64,000 nt of DNA from an uncultured Planctomycetaceae bacterium (GTDB lineage Bacteria; Planctomycetota; Planctomycetia; Planctomycetales; Planctomycetaceae). The stretch spans positions 25,713 through 89,712 of the forward strand of contig CAITYU010000377.1 of assembly GCA_903896675.1 (NCBI GenBank), given 5' to 3'. Below are positions 53,588 to 64,000 of the stretch, in pieces; the stretch's first letter is position 1, and each line of letters starts with the position of its first letter. The notes beneath the pieces are model-generated. The model ran no database searches, was not told the DNA's origin, and saw only the letters and a list, made by a program, of their open reading frames with translations. The translations under genes and the position numbers were made by a program.

Positions 53588-56503
53588 TTGAAGATTCGTA
53601 TTTTTGCCCTGGCCAGAGATCTGGGGCTCGACAGCAAAGTCCTGATTGATCTTGCCGAAGAGGCGGGCGTCAAGTTACGCAATGCACTGGCGACCATCAG
53701 CGAGGAGGAGCGTGATCAGATCATCGCCTACCTGCGCCGTAAGGGAACGCCTGGAGCTTCAGAGGTTCCGACATCTGACGTCGCGCCGGTTCGGGAGGCT
53801 CAGAGTCAGATCGGTCGAGTTCGCGTCATCGGGGCTTCTGGTCGTGGGACGATGCGTTCCGCTGATGGTCAACCATACGACCTGTCTGCGTCGTCTGTGG
53901 ATGGCGAGCCGGAAGACGCTGTTCCCGTGGAGGTGGTAGCTGACGATCGTGGCGAGGGGATTGCGGCGTCAGAGTCTGCCGTGGAAGCAGAGCCGGAGGC
54001 TGAGTCGGTTGAAGAACTGGCGGTTGAAGCACCGGTGTCTGAGGCTGTGGTATTGGAGCAGGTGGCGCCAGCCGAGGTAGTTGAGCCTGAATTAGCATCC
54101 GACGTGACTGTTGCTGGGGCGTTGGATGTGTCGCCAGTGATGACTCCTGAGCCGCCGGTGTCTCCGGTGACAATTCCAGAGGTTGCGGCACCGATTGTTG
54201 CGGCGCCGGCACCGGTTGTTTCAGCGCCGGCTACTGTCGCTGCGCCAGTTCGGCATGGTCCTGCGGGTCAGGTTGGGGATTTGTCGCGTCGGCCGCGGAT
54301 GCAGCAGCTTCGCGAAATGCGACCGATTGGGTCGGTGAAGGACCGTGAGGCCGCAGCGGCTCCGCAGCCCGCGCGTCCGGCTGGACCGATCAAAGTGAAT
54401 CGCGACAAGCCGGCAGCACGACCCATGGTGGCTGCTCCGCCGGACTACGTTCCTCCTGTTGTGAAGAAGCCGAAGCCGAAGGAGGAGAAGGTTCAGAAGC
54501 CGGATATGGCATTGTCTGATCTGGTGGACCGTCGCAGTCCGCTGGCGGACCAGTTGAAGGCTCTGCGAGAGGCGCGTGAGGAGCATGAGGCTCCGAAGGC
54601 CACCCCGGCTCGCCCTGCTCGTCCAGGGATGGCTCGGGGTTCGCTGTTGAAGGAGCTCCGTGAGACTCGTGAGGCTGAGCGTCAGGCCAAGAAGCTGAAG
54701 CGAAAGAAGCGGACGGGTGTCGCTGAGCTCAAGACGACAGCCCAGATGACTTTCCCGGTGACGGTTCGTGCATTGTCAGAGGCGATTGGACGTCCGGCTC
54801 GTGCGATTCTTGGTCTGCTGCTGAAGCAGGGGCGGATGGTCACGATCAATGACGCGCTGGGTGAAGACGAGGCGATGGAGGTCGCCCTCGAGCTTGGTGT
54901 TGATCTGTCCTTCAAACGCACGAGGGACATTGAGGCAGAGTTGCTGGCGTCACTGGACCATGAGGATCCGCCGGAGCTGATGTTCGGGCGTCCGCCAATC
55001 ATCACGATTCTGGGGCATGTCGACCATGGCAAGACGACGATGGTTGACAACATCCGGAAGGCCAACGTAGCGGCCGGGGAATTCGGCGGGATTACTCAGC
55101 ACATTGCTGCATATCAGGTGGACTATGAGGGTCACTGGCTGACCTTCGTGGATACTCCGGGGCACGCGGCGTTCGGTGAGATGCGATCGCGTGGTGCGAA
55201 CGTGACGGACATCGTTGTGCTGGTGGTGGCAGCTGATGACGGTGTGATGCCGCAGACCGTTGAGTGCATCAGTCATGCGAAGAATGCTGGTGTGCCGATT
55301 GTTGTGGCACTGAATAAGATTGACCTGCCCGGTGTTGATGAGCAGAAGATTCTGTCTCAGTTGGCGCAGCATGGGATTCTGGCAGCGGAGTGGGGTGGCG
55401 AGTATGAAGTTGTGCGGACCTCGGGAGCCACTGGCACCGGCATTGACAAGTTGCTGGAAACGCTGATCCTGACAGCTGAGCTGCATGAACTGAAAGCCAA
55501 TCCGCAGCGTGAGGCGTTGGGGGTCTGTCTGGAGTCATTCCGCGATGAAGGTCGTGGAGCGATTGCGTGGCTGATTGTTCAGAAGGGTACGTTGAAGGTT
55601 GGTGATGTGGTGCTGTGCGGATCGACCTATGGTCGAATTCGTGCCATGTACAACGACCGTGACGAGCCGATTCTGGAAGCTGGTCCGTCGGTGCCTGTGA
55701 AGGTATCGGGACTGACAGAGGTGCCTGGTGCAGGCGATCATTTCTTTGTGATGAAGGACATTGAGGAGGCTCGAGAAACTGCCGAGTCTCGTCTGCACGA
55801 GGGTCGTCGCGAATCGCTGTCTCAGCGCGTGACTCCTCGTACGCTGGAGGACATCCTGAATCAGCCTCGTGATGGCGAGGGAGTGCAGGATCTGCCATTG
55901 ATTCTGAAGGCGGATTCACCGGGGTCCATTGAAGCATTGCGGAGTGAGATCGGGAAGTTTGAGCATCCGGAAGTTCGGGTGCAGGTAATTCACTACGGGA
56001 TTGGCGGTGTCAACGAGAGTGACGTGTATCTGGCCAGTGCTGCGGGCGCGATTGTGATTGCGTTCCATGTGGTGGCGGAAGACCGGGCTCAGATGCTGGC
56101 TGATCGCGAGGGAGTGGAGATTCGGCGATACAACATCATCTACGAGGTGACGGACCATATTCGTCTGGCGTTGCAGGGTCTGCTGCGTCCGGAGCGGGTT
56201 GAGGTGTCAACGGGTCGCGCGATTGTGCTGAGGACATTCAACATCAGTCGTTTTGGTACGATTGCGGGTTGTCGAGTGCTGAATGGTACAATTTCGCGGG
56301 ACAGTCGGGTGCATCTGATTCGGGATCAGAAGGTTCTGAACGATTATCGGATTGGTTCGCTGAAGCGTGAGAAGGACGATGCTCGTGAAGTCCGTGACGG
56401 GATGGAGTGTGGTATTCGTCTGGAGGGGTTCAACGATGTGAAGGAGGGTGATCTGCTTGAGGCGTATCGTGTGGACGAGATCAAGCGGACGCTGGATTCC
56501 TGA
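53588..56503 (+). CDS. infB: translation initiation factor IF-2 (TTG start)
   Basis: '[40 protein letters not shown]', '[19 protein letters not shown]', '[38 protein letters not shown]'. Confidence 0.97.
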   Translation: MKIRIFALARDLGLDSKVLIDLAEEAGVKLRNALATISEEERDQIIAYLRRKGTPGASEVPTSDVAPVREAQSQIGRVRVIGASGRGTMRSADGQPYDLSASSVDGEPEDAVPVEVVADDRGEGIAASESAVEAEPEAESVEELAVEAPVSEAVVLEQVAPAEVVEPELASDVTVAGALDVSPVMTPEPPVSPVTIPEVAAPIVAAPAPVVSAPATVAAPVRHGPAGQVGDLSRRPRMQQLREMRPIGSVKDREAAAAPQPARPAGPIKVNRDKPAARPMVAAPPDYVPPVVKKPKPKEEKVQKPDMALSDLVDRRSPLADQLKALREAREEHEAPKATPARPARPGMARGSLLKELRETREAERQAKKLKRKKRTGVAELKTTAQMTFPVTVRALSEAIGRPARAILGLLLKQGRMVTINDALGEDEAMEVALELGVDLSFKRTRDIEAELLASLDHEDPPELMFGRPPIITILGHVDHGKTTMVDNIRKANVAAGEFGGITQHIAAYQVDYEGHWLTFVDTPGHAAFGEMRSRGANVTDIVVLVVAADDGVMPQTVECISHAKNAGVPIVVALNKIDLPGVDEQKILSQLAQHGILAAEWGGEYEVVRTSGATGTGIDKLLETLILTAELHELKANPQREALGVCLESFRDEGRGAIAWLIVQKGTLKVGDVVLCGSTYGRIRAMYNDRDEPILEAGPSVPVKVSGLTEVPGAGDHFFVMKDIEEARETAESRLHEGRRESLSQRVTPRTLEDILNQPRDGEGVQDLPLILKADSPGSIEALRSEIGKFEHPEVRVQVIHYGIGGVNESDVYLASAAGAIVIAFHVVAEDRAQMLADREGVEIRRYNIIYEVTDHIRLALQGLLRPERVEVSTGRAIVLRTFNISRFGTIAGCRVLNGTISRDSRVHLIRDQKVLNDYRIGSLKREKDDAREVRDGMECGIRLEGFNDVKEGDLLEAYRVDEIKRTLDS

Positions 56504-56537
56504 AGTTGCCGTCTGGATCTTAAGGAAGGCTCGTTGA

Positions 56538-56972
56538 ATGTCTGCTCGCAGAACAGCCCGCGTGGCCTCGATGGTACGGGAGGTGGTCAGTTCGGCCATT
56601 CTCTCTGAACTGAGGGACCCGCGGATTCGGAATGTTACGGTTCTTGGTGCTGAGGTCAGTCCGGATCTGCGGCTCGCGAGGGTGCGGATTTCGGTCATGG
56701 GAGACGAGAAGACTGCAGCGTTGACCATGCATGGTTTGAATTCGGCAAAGGGTTATCTGCAATCTCGTGTGGGCGAGTACATCCGCAGCAGGTATACTCC
56801 AGAGTTGAGATTTGTGCTGGACGATGGAGTGCGTAAGTCGGTTGAGGCTGCGGCGATCATACGAGAGGCATTGGAGCAGGATGCTGCCCGTCACGGAGTG
56901 GAGTCCGGCGAGGACTTTGATGCGGGGGCACTGGATGGTGAATCGCGGATGATGGAAGCGGCTGACGAGTAA
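56538..56972 (+). CDS. rbfA: ribosome-binding factor A
   Basis: 'ARVASMVREVVSSAILSELRDPRIRNVTVLGAEVSPDLRLARVRISVMGDE', 'RYTPELRFVLDDGVRKSVE'. Confidence 0.92.
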   Translation: MSARRTARVASMVREVVSSAILSELRDPRIRNVTVLGAEVSPDLRLARVRISVMGDEKTAALTMHGLNSAKGYLQSRVGEYIRSRYTPELRFVLDDGVRKSVEAAAIIREALEQDAARHGVESGEDFDAGALDGESRMMEAADE

Positions 56973-57050
56973 TTTTCCGGCATCTCAGGTACAGGATGAT
57001 CTGCGTGCCGGAGTGTTCTTTGGGTATGTTCGGGTCGACAGGAAACTGAA

Positions 57051-58100
57051 ATGGGTACCGCAAAAGCCACCAGGGCAGCCGACAAGTCAACGGTCTGTCG
57101 TCGCCTTGTGCAGGCGCTGCAAAAGCTTTACGGGAAGACGGTTCCGCAGATCCAGCTGCCGGTTCTTGAGACGATGCTGTTTGCAGTGTGTCTGGAGGAC
57201 AATCGCTGGGAACAGGCGGAGACCGGGTTGAAGCGTCTGATTGGCTCGTTCTTTGATTTGAACGAGATCAGGGTCAGTTCCGTGACCGAGCTTGAGCGGG
57301 CACTTGATGGTCTGTCGCATGCCGACTGGAAGGGCATGCGGATCAGGGCTGTACTGCGGCACGTCTTCGAGGGGACATATTCCTTCGAATTCGAAAAGCT
57401 TCGCCGGATGACTCTGGAGCAGGCGATCAAGGCCTTGAAGAAGATTCAGGAGTTGAGTCCGTTTGTGCGGGATTTCGTGCTCCATGAAATCCTTGGGAAT
57501 CATGTCGTTTATCTTGACCAGTCGATGCTTACGGCTGCTCGCTGGCTGGGTCTGGTTCCGGCCACGGCTGACATTGCGGAGGCTTCTGAGTATTTGAAGT
57601 CCGGTGTCCGGAAGTCTGAGGTATCTGAGTTCTGCAATCTGCTGAAATCTCTGTCCACTGACAGTCGTTATGCTGAGCATCTGTCGGAGTCATTGACTGG
57701 CGATCACGACATGGCGGGCGTGATGGACCGTCTGGCGGAGTTGCAATTGCCGTGGAAACCGCCTGCGAAACCGCCACGGGAAGACAAGCCCCAGAAGTCC
57801 GAGAAGTCGTTGGAGAAGCCTGCGGGGAAGAAGCCTGCGGCTGCGAAGCCTGCGGCTGCGAAGTCAGCGGCTGCGAAGTCAGCTTCCGGGAAGCCTGCAT
57901 CTGCGGGTAAACCGGCTGCTCGTCCGACTGCTGGTGTGTCTCGGGAAAAGGGCCGGGAGAGTGGTGGGGCTGCTCAAAAGCCCTCCAATTCTGGGAAAAA
58001 GCCATCTGGCGGTCAGTCCGGTGGCGGCGTAGTCAAGGGGTCAGGTGCAGTGGGCAAGTCGGCGTCCGGCAAGTCGTCCGGGGCCAAAAACCGTCGCTGA
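57051..58100 (+). CDS. HhH-GPD/EndoIII-like protein with histone-H1-like Lys/Ala/Pro tail
   Basis: EndoIII-like helical layout ('LPVLETMLFAVCLEDNRWEQAETGLKRLIGSFFDLNEIRVSSVTELERAL', 'VVYLDQSMLTAARWLGLVP'); tail 'GKKPAAAKPAAAKSAAAKSASGKPASAGKPAARPTAG'. Confidence 0.65.
   Translation: MGTAKATRAADKSTVCRRLVQALQKLYGKTVPQIQLPVLETMLFAVCLEDNRWEQAETGLKRLIGSFFDLNEIRVSSVTELERALDGLSHADWKGMRIRAVLRHVFEGTYSFEFEKLRRMTLEQAIKALKKIQELSPFVRDFVLHEILGNHVVYLDQSMLTAARWLGLVPATADIAEASEYLKSGVRKSEVSEFCNLLKSLSTDSRYAEHLSESLTGDHDMAGVMDRLAELQLPWKPPAKPPREDKPQKSEKSLEKPAGKKPAAAKPAAAKSAAAKSASGKPASAGKPAARPTAGVSREKGRESGGAAQKPSNSGKKPSGGQSGGGVVKGSGAVGKSASGKSSGAKNRR
57831..57905 (+). repeat. 15-bp imperfect coding tandem repeat (KPAAA-type), 5 copies
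   Basis: aagcctgcggctgcg x2, aagtcagcggctgcg, aagtcagcttccggg, aagcctgcatctgcg. Confidence 0.9.
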
Positions 58101-58208
58101 CAATCCTGGACGCCTGTCTGTTCACCGCAAAGTGAACTCGACAGAACACCCACCGCAGTTGATAATGCCGAGGTCTATCTGCGTTATCCGTCCTGCGGGT
58201 GGGGTACC

Positions 58209-60602
58209 ATGAAACTGTTCAATATCAGCGTTGAGTGGCTGCGTCGTTTACCGGCATTGAGTGCCGTGCTGAAGCACAATGTGCACTGTGTAGCGGTAGT
58301 CGTGGCGGTGTTTGTGTGTCTGCCTGCTGCGCAATCGGCGATGTTCCTGTCGGTGCAGGACGAGCCTGAGTCGCCGGCCGGTCAGGACCCGCCTGCATCC
58401 GGCGAGAACCAGCCTCCTGAGCCGCGTACTCTGAAGGATGAGTCGGAGTCTCTGGATCCCACGAACAAGGATGCTTTGGCGTGGTATATGGCCGGCCACA
58501 AGGCATTGAAGCGGGGTGATTTGAAGGAGGCTGCAGACGCTTTTGAAAAGTCGGCTGCTGCGGCTCCGGAATCACCGATCCCCCTGCGGGCTCGAGCGAT
58601 GGTGCTGTTTCGTCTGGGCCGCGCTGCTGATGGTCTGGCGACGGCTGAAACTGCCATGAAGATGGATCAGGATGACTGGCAGACACGTCTGGAGCTGGCG
58701 GTGGCGTTTTTTCAGAATCGTCAGCCTGGGCGTGCGGTGGAGTTGATAGAGCAGGCGGTGGCATCAAAGTCTCTGAACCGCAAATCACTGGATTTTATCC
58801 AGGTGCACCAGGTGCGATCGGCAATTCAGCTGCAGTTGCGTAACACGGGTGCTGCGGCAGACAGCTATGAAGTGATCCTGAATGCTCTGGATAAGCCGGA
58901 GGACTTTGAGCTGTCGCAGCGTGATCATGCGAATCTGTTGAGGACCCGTGCGACGGGTTATGAACTGACGGGGCGAGTGCTGCTGGAGGCCGGTCGAACG
59001 GCCATGGCGATTCGGGCCTTTGAAGGACTCAGCAGGACACAGCAGGATCGACCGGGTGAGCATCATCTGTTGCTGGCGCGAGCACTGTATCAGCAGGACA
59101 AGCTGAAGGAGTGTGAAAAGAATCTGGATCGATATTTTGAGTCGGGGAAACGCAGTCCTGAATCGCTGTCGCTGCTGCGTGATCTGTACGAGAATTCGTC
59201 CCGCAGCGATGCATTGGCGGAGCGTTTGAAGCAGCTTTCTGAAACGGCGTCGCGGAAGTCGGAGGTGCAGCTGTTTCTTGGTCAGTTATTACTGGATCAG
59301 GGTCGAGCGAAGGAAGCTGGCGATGTTTTCCGTGAGATACTGCAGACAAGTGGTGAGGCTGAGGCGAATGTCGGGCTGATCCGGGTTGCGGTAGCTGAAC
59401 GTGATCCTGTCGCGGTACTGGCGGCATTGAACAAGGCAGCAGCCGCGCGAATTGCCTACAAGGAGCTGGTGCCACTGCTGCAGTCGCTGGAGACGGCTGA
59501 GGATTTTGGAAAGTCCCTGGTAACTGAGTGTGTGAAGGCCTTTGATGCAGGCGATGCCGAACTGCAACCGCTGGCAACCTGGTTTTGTGCTGCAACGGCT
59601 GCGGAACTGGAGTTGCCGGAGCAGCAGGGGTTGTTGTTGAAGGCGACGCTTGAGCTGGAGCCGGACCAGGAACTCATGCTGGAAACTCTGGATAAATATG
59701 CCGGCAGTCTGCTGGTGACGGGAGAGTATCAGCAGGCAGCGAGAATATTCGAGCAGATGCTGGCGCAGCCAGGACTGCCTGACGGGGCCCGCGTCAATGC
59801 ACTGTTTCGAGTGGCCATAGCGTATGGTGCCTTGAAGGATCTGAAGGCTGCCAGAACGGCGATCAGGCAGGCCCTGCAGATTCTCCCGAATGAACCGCAG
59901 TTGCTGATGCGACTGGCGGCGATTGAGGCGATGGATGACAAGCTGGAGGTTGCAGAGGGGATTCTGCTGGGTGCCGTGGCGACTCTGGAGGGGCGTCGTG
60001 AGGAGCGTGGAGAACTGCTGATTGATGCACGGCTGCAGCTTGCCGGTGTGTACTCCCGGCGGGGTCAATGGGAGAATGCAGCCGAGCAGTATGATGTGGT
60101 GCTGCAGATGGAAAACGTGCCGAAGGACGTGCTGCGTTCAGTGCGGATGGGGCTGTCGAATGCCCTCGTGCAGGGCGGTGACATGGCACGTGGCGAGAAG
60201 GTGCTGGAGGAGGTCTATCAGGAAGATCCTCAGGATCCCGGTGTGAATAATGATCTGGGATATCTTTATGCCGACCAGGGGAAGAATCTTGAGCAGGCGG
60301 AGAAGATGATTCGACTGGCTGTGCAGAGTCAGCCTGAGAATCCTGCATATCTCGACAGTCTGGGCTGGGTACTGTTTCGGCTTGGGCGTCACGAGGAGGC
60401 TCTGGAGGCGCTGAAGAAGGCCAATGGCATTCCTGACTACGAGGATTCGACTTTGCTGGAGCATCAGGGTGACGTTCATCAGGCATTGCAGCAGGCAGAT
60501 GACGCGAAGCAATTGTGGCAGAAGGCGATTGAGGTTGAAGAGAAGGAAAGCGGCCCTGACAAGGCTGTTCTTAAGCGTCTGCGGGAAAAGCTGGGCAGGT
60601 AG
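58209..60602 (+). CDS. exported tetratricopeptide-repeat protein
   Basis: Signal-like N-terminus; many TPRs, e.g. 'ALAWYMAGHKALKRGDLKEAADAFEKSAAAAPESP', 'NNDLGYLYADQGKNLEQAEKMIRLAVQSQPENPAYLDSLGWVLFRLGRHEEALEALKKA'. Confidence 0.9.
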   Translation: MKLFNISVEWLRRLPALSAVLKHNVHCVAVVVAVFVCLPAAQSAMFLSVQDEPESPAGQDPPASGENQPPEPRTLKDESESLDPTNKDALAWYMAGHKALKRGDLKEAADAFEKSAAAAPESPIPLRARAMVLFRLGRAADGLATAETAMKMDQDDWQTRLELAVAFFQNRQPGRAVELIEQAVASKSLNRKSLDFIQVHQVRSAIQLQLRNTGAAADSYEVILNALDKPEDFELSQRDHANLLRTRATGYELTGRVLLEAGRTAMAIRAFEGLSRTQQDRPGEHHLLLARALYQQDKLKECEKNLDRYFESGKRSPESLSLLRDLYENSSRSDALAERLKQLSETASRKSEVQLFLGQLLLDQGRAKEAGDVFREILQTSGEAEANVGLIRVAVAERDPVAVLAALNKAAAARIAYKELVPLLQSLETAEDFGKSLVTECVKAFDAGDAELQPLATWFCAATAAELELPEQQGLLLKATLELEPDQELMLETLDKYAGSLLVTGEYQQAARIFEQMLAQPGLPDGARVNALFRVAIAYGALKDLKAARTAIRQALQILPNEPQLLMRLAAIEAMDDKLEVAEGILLGAVATLEGRREERGELLIDARLQLAGVYSRRGQWENAAEQYDVVLQMENVPKDVLRSVRMGLSNALVQGGDMARGEKVLEEVYQEDPQDPGVNNDLGYLYADQGKNLEQAEKMIRLAVQSQPENPAYLDSLGWVLFRLGRHEEALEALKKANGIPDYEDSTLLEHQGDVHQALQQADDAKQLWQKAIEVEEKESGPDKAVLKRLREKLGR

Positions 60603-60628
60603 TCTGAACGCGGACGGAGTGCCTGTTC

Positions 60629-61759
60629 ATGGCCAGAAAAACGACGATCAGCAGCATGGATGACGATGACGATGGCGATCCAGCCGTTGGTGGCGGGGCG
60701 TGGGACGGTGTGTTGTCCCGGGGGGCCGCCGCTGCGGGAGGGATGTCCGCAGGTGAGCAGGAGCAATTGGACGACGAGCTTCGGCCGGCTCGTCTGCAGG
60801 ACGTCGTGGGGCAGCGTGATGTCGTCGAACGACTGATGATTCTGCTGGAGGCGACAAAGAAACGCAAGGAGCCACTTGGGCACCTGCTGCTGGATGGTCC
60901 GCCAGGCCTTGGCAAGACGACTCTGGCCACCGTGATTCCTCGAGAACTTGGCACGGACATACAGATTACAGCGGGCCCTTCGCTCAACGCGCCCAAGGAC
61001 CTGCTGCCTTACCTGACGAATGCCGGGCATGGCAGTGTGCTGTTCATTGATGAGATTCATCGGATGCCTCCGGCGGTGGAGGAGTTTATCTATCCGGCCA
61101 TGGAAGATTTTCGTGTTGACATTACTCTGGGTGAGGGCCTGAATGCTCGCACCATCAATATGAAGCTGCAGCATTTTACTGTGATTGGTGCCACCACTCG
61201 CAGTGGTATGCTGACTGCTCCTCTGCGTGACCGATTCATTAACCGCGAGCATCTCGACTTTTACACTCAGGAGGAGCTTTCGACGATCATTCTGCGAAAC
61301 TCCGGAAAACTCAGATCGCACATGGATCCTGCGGCGGCGGAGGAGATTGCGATGCGGTCTCGTGGTACTCCAAGGAAAGCCAACAACTGGCTGAGATGGA
61401 CGCGGGATTTTGCGGATGCGAGGGCCGATGGTCGGATCACGCTGGAGGTGGCTAAGGCAGCGCTGCGGATGAAGGGAGTTGACGCTGCGGGGCTGGAGGG
61501 GCAGGATCGTCGATATCTGGAAACTATTATCACAGTGTTTGGGGGTGGCCCGGCGGGTGTGCAGGCAATCGGGCACACCATGAATATCCCGGCTGATACG
61601 CTGGAGGATGAAGTTGAACCGTTTCTGCTGCGTGAGGGATTCATTCAGCGAACACCGAGGGGCCGAACGATTACCGCAAAGGCTCTGGCGCATCTTGGTG
61701 CGGCGGAGAAGTCGCTGGGTCGGAAGGCGTCGCAGGGGGATCGGCCGGCTCTGTTCTGA
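60629..61759 (+). CDS. ruvB: Holliday junction branch migration helicase RuvB
   Basis: '[50 protein letters not shown]', '[29 protein letters not shown]', '[17 protein letters not shown]'. Confidence 0.96.
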   Translation: MARKTTISSMDDDDDGDPAVGGGAWDGVLSRGAAAAGGMSAGEQEQLDDELRPARLQDVVGQRDVVERLMILLEATKKRKEPLGHLLLDGPPGLGKTTLATVIPRELGTDIQITAGPSLNAPKDLLPYLTNAGHGSVLFIDEIHRMPPAVEEFIYPAMEDFRVDITLGEGLNARTINMKLQHFTVIGATTRSGMLTAPLRDRFINREHLDFYTQEELSTIILRNSGKLRSHMDPAAAEEIAMRSRGTPRKANNWLRWTRDFADARADGRITLEVAKAALRMKGVDAAGLEGQDRRYLETIITVFGGGPAGVQAIGHTMNIPADTLEDEVEPFLLREGFIQRTPRGRTITAKALAHLGAAEKSLGRKASQGDRPALF

Positions 61760-61779
61760 CCGAACGTTTCCGCAACTGC

Positions 61780-62868
61780 TCAGATCTTTCGGCGATAGAA
61801 TGGCAACGCCGTGGTGATTGCGGAAACCCGGCTGCCGCGAATATCCACTTCCAGTGCCTGTCCGGGTGCTTCCATACCGTGAGGCACGAAAGCCATGGCA
61901 ATCACCCGCTGCAGTGTTGGTGAGAAGGTGCCGGACGTGACGTGTCCGACCGGTTGGTGATCTGCCAGTACTGGACTGTTTTCGCGGGCGATTCTGCGAC
62001 CTTCCAGCAGCAGCCCTGTGCGTCGCATCGAAGGGCGATCGGCGTGGATGATTTCGAGAGCCGCTTTGCCGTGGAATTCAGGTTTGTTGAAGTGGACTGC
62101 AAAGTCCAGACCAGCAGACAGAGGATCAATCTGTTCGGTCAGTTCATGCCCGTAGAGCGGCATACCGGCTTCAAGGCGGAGTGTATCCCGGCAGCCAAGT
62201 CCGGCGGGAGACAGTCCGACGGGCCGCCCCGCTGTGAGCAGTGCTTCCCAGACAGAAACGGCCTCAGAGGCGGGTATTGTCAGTTCAAAACCATCTTCAC
62301 CGGTGTAGCCGGTGCGAGAGACGAGTGCCGGGGCTCCGGATGGACAGTTTACGTGCAGACAGTTGTAGTACCTGAGTTCGGTGGCAGCATGCAGTCCGAA
62401 GGATCTGAGGATTTGTGCCGCCTGCGGTCCCTGAATGGCCAGCATGGCGGTCTGAGTGGTGAGATCTGCGAGTCGAATGGCAGCATAACCGGCGGTATGT
62501 TCGAACCACTCCAGCAGTTTCAGTCGATTGGAGGCATTGACGACCAGTTCCCAGTGGCTGTCGAGACGATATACGAGGATGTCGTCAAGGATTCCTCCGG
62601 CGTGGTTGCATACAAGCGTGTAGCGGACCTGTCCCGGCTTCATTCTGCTGACATCGATGGTCACAGTCCGGTTGAGGAAATCGACCGTTTCGGGCCCTTC
62701 CAGACTCAGCCGACCCATGTGGGAGATGTCAAAGAGTCCTGCTGCAGATCTGACTGCGAGGTGTTCCTCGACGATGGTGGAATACTGTACCGGCATCTCC
62801 CATCCGGCAAAGTCCACCATCCGTCCGTGGTTGCTGCGGTGCCATCCGCAGAGTGGGGTGGCGTCCAT
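61780..62868 (-). CDS. gcvT: glycine cleavage system aminomethyltransferase (T protein)
   Basis: 'GRMVDFAGWEMPVQYSTIVEEHLAVRSAAGLFDISHMGRLSLEG', 'YTGEDGFEL', 'GLGCRDTLRLEAGMPLYGHEL'. Confidence 0.95.
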   Translation of the reverse strand: MDATPLCGWHRSNHGRMVDFAGWEMPVQYSTIVEEHLAVRSAAGLFDISHMGRLSLEGPETVDFLNRTVTIDVSRMKPGQVRYTLVCNHAGGILDDILVYRLDSHWELVVNASNRLKLLEWFEHTAGYAAIRLADLTTQTAMLAIQGPQAAQILRSFGLHAATELRYYNCLHVNCPSGAPALVSRTGYTGEDGFELTIPASEAVSVWEALLTAGRPVGLSPAGLGCRDTLRLEAGMPLYGHELTEQIDPLSAGLDFAVHFNKPEFHGKAALEIIHADRPSMRRTGLLLEGRRIARENSPVLADHQPVGHVTSGTFSPTLQRVIAMAFVPHGMEAPGQALEVDIRGSRVSAITTALPFYRRKI

Positions 62869-62870
62869 AA

Positions 62871-63371
62871 TTATCTGCGACTTCGCTGAGGCGCTGGAGC
62901 AGACTGCAGTCTGCGGGAGGCGACCGGGCTGGCAGGTTGTGCGGTTGTCGCGGACTTCCAGCCGATAGGCTGAACGGGTCGCGTGGCTGCAGCATCATTG
63001 TTGCGTGGAATCGTGAGAGGTGCGTTCTGGGAGCGGATGTGGGGTTGTCCTTCGAGGTAGTTGCCCCGGTAGCGATTCCAGAACTGCTGAGAATAGGGCA
63101 TTCCCAGTGGTGCGCCCCAGCCGCCGGCAATCTGTGACTGGGCAGCGACGTGCTTGTAGTTGTAAGGGCGGAAACTGGCGTAGCCGCCGTAGGATGGATA
63201 ACGCTGGAAGTGACCGTGGATCCAGGTGTCCTGCTGGTCGAACGGGTAGAGGTCAACGCCGGTACTGGGTGCGCTGGACCACATACCGGGATCTGCATAC
63301 ATCATCTGGGCAGCGGCATCAGAGGATGCCAGCAGCATCATAACAACTGTCAGACAGCAATTTCTGACCAT
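62871..63371 (-). CDS. hypothetical exported Tyr/Pro-rich protein
   Basis: 'MVRNCCLTVVMMLLASSDAAAQ' signal; 'YPSYGGYASFRPYNYKHVAAQSQIAGGWGAPLGMPYSQQFWNRYRGNY'. Confidence 0.7.
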   Translation of the reverse strand: MVRNCCLTVVMMLLASSDAAAQMMYADPGMWSSAPSTGVDLYPFDQQDTWIHGHFQRYPSYGGYASFRPYNYKHVAAQSQIAGGWGAPLGMPYSQQFWNRYRGNYLEGQPHIRSQNAPLTIPRNNDAAATRPVQPIGWKSATTAQPASPVASRRLQSAPAPQRSRR

Positions 63372-63686
63372 GGAATCCCTCCCACACACCGCAGCGACTC
63401 ATTGAGGCACAGCATCAGCAGTTGCATCTGCCGCGGCACCCTCGTTTGATCGGGTGTTCCGCATTCACTGTCTGCAGTAACCTGAGAAAATTGCTGAGGC
63501 GGGTGCTGGATTTGCGGGAACAGCTTTCGAGAACTCTCTGATCGTCAAACTTTAACCCGCAGACTTCGTGCAGATTCGGGAAATTCGTGCTGAATTTTCC
63601 GGCGGCTTCGAAATGCGGTGGTATAGAAAGGCTGGCGGTGCTGCGCGCGGTACCGTGTCTTTCCGTCGTGGATAAGGAGGTTGCAG

Positions 63687-64000
63687 ATGAAGAGCTTCAG
63701 GTATTTGACGGTTTTTGGTCTGGCAGCGATTCTGGCGATGAGCAGCGGATTGGAAGTGCGGCGGTTGGTCGCGGGTGACTGTGGTTGCCGTCGGCCAGCA
63801 CCGCTGATCCCATATGCGTCATCTGCGGTGTTTCCTGTGGCGGTACCATTACCGGTGCTGATGCCGGGGTGTCCATGTGCCGGTGGCCTGCAGCTGGCAC
63901 ACTCTGGATATGCATGGCCAGGAGGGGGCTGGTTTTCTGACGGCGTTGTGCTGCAGCCTGGGATTTCATCGCTGCCGGCCGTTCCTGCGTGGCCCGGATC
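63687..64000 (+). CDS. hypothetical exported Cys/Pro-rich protein, truncated by window end
   Basis: AAGGAGG at 63674-63680 then ATG; 'MKSFRYLTVFGLAAILAMSSGLEVRRLVAGDCGCRRPAPLIPYASSAVFPVAVPLPVLMPGCPCAGG...'; open to 64000, so absent from the ORF track. Confidence 0.65.
   Translation, partial: MKSFRYLTVFGLAAILAMSSGLEVRRLVAGDCGCRRPAPLIPYASSAVFPVAVPLPVLMPGCPCAGGLQLAHSGYAWPGGGWFSDGVVLQPGISSLPAVPAWPG

Overview
This 64 kb window looks like a Planctomycetes chromosome segment. The evidence is five DUF1501 proteins, a DUF1549/DUF1553 protein, planctomycete-type cytochrome c domains (PSCyt1-like and PVC-type heme dehydrogenase), futalosine-pathway menaquinone genes, and weak Shine-Dalgarno usage with some TTG starts. 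I see no prophage, transposase, CRISPR array, rRNA or convincing tRNA. Housekeeping genes present are glgP, nhaR-like, mqnE, a ubiA/mqnP-like gene, moeB/thiF-like, pgsA, glmM, cca, recQ, nusA-infB-rbfA, ruvB and gcvT. The accessory part is dominated by exported proteins: a same-strand cluster at 18.1-28.9 kb (DUF1549/1553, DUF1501, PPC-domain protein, heme/HEAT dehydrogenase, sialidase-SGNH fusion), a 1624-aa cytochrome c/WD40/coiled-coil protein paired with a DUF1501 protein, and a small VKOR-like protein beside another DUF1501. Items most worth a second look are: (1) an unannotated 33-aa protein with 13 Lys/Arg and no acidic residue, followed by its own terminator; (2) the nusA leader, with a hairpin and a strong intrinsic terminator about 30 nt before the start codon, and a second terminator-like hairpin before infB; (3) the giant cytochrome-WD40-coiled-coil protein; (4) an HhH/EndoIII-like protein with a histone-H1-like Lys/Ala tail; (5) the sialidase-SGNH fusion; (6) a 7-bp tandem array and related palindromic intergenic elements. 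All assignments come from reading sequence and motifs only; no database search was run.
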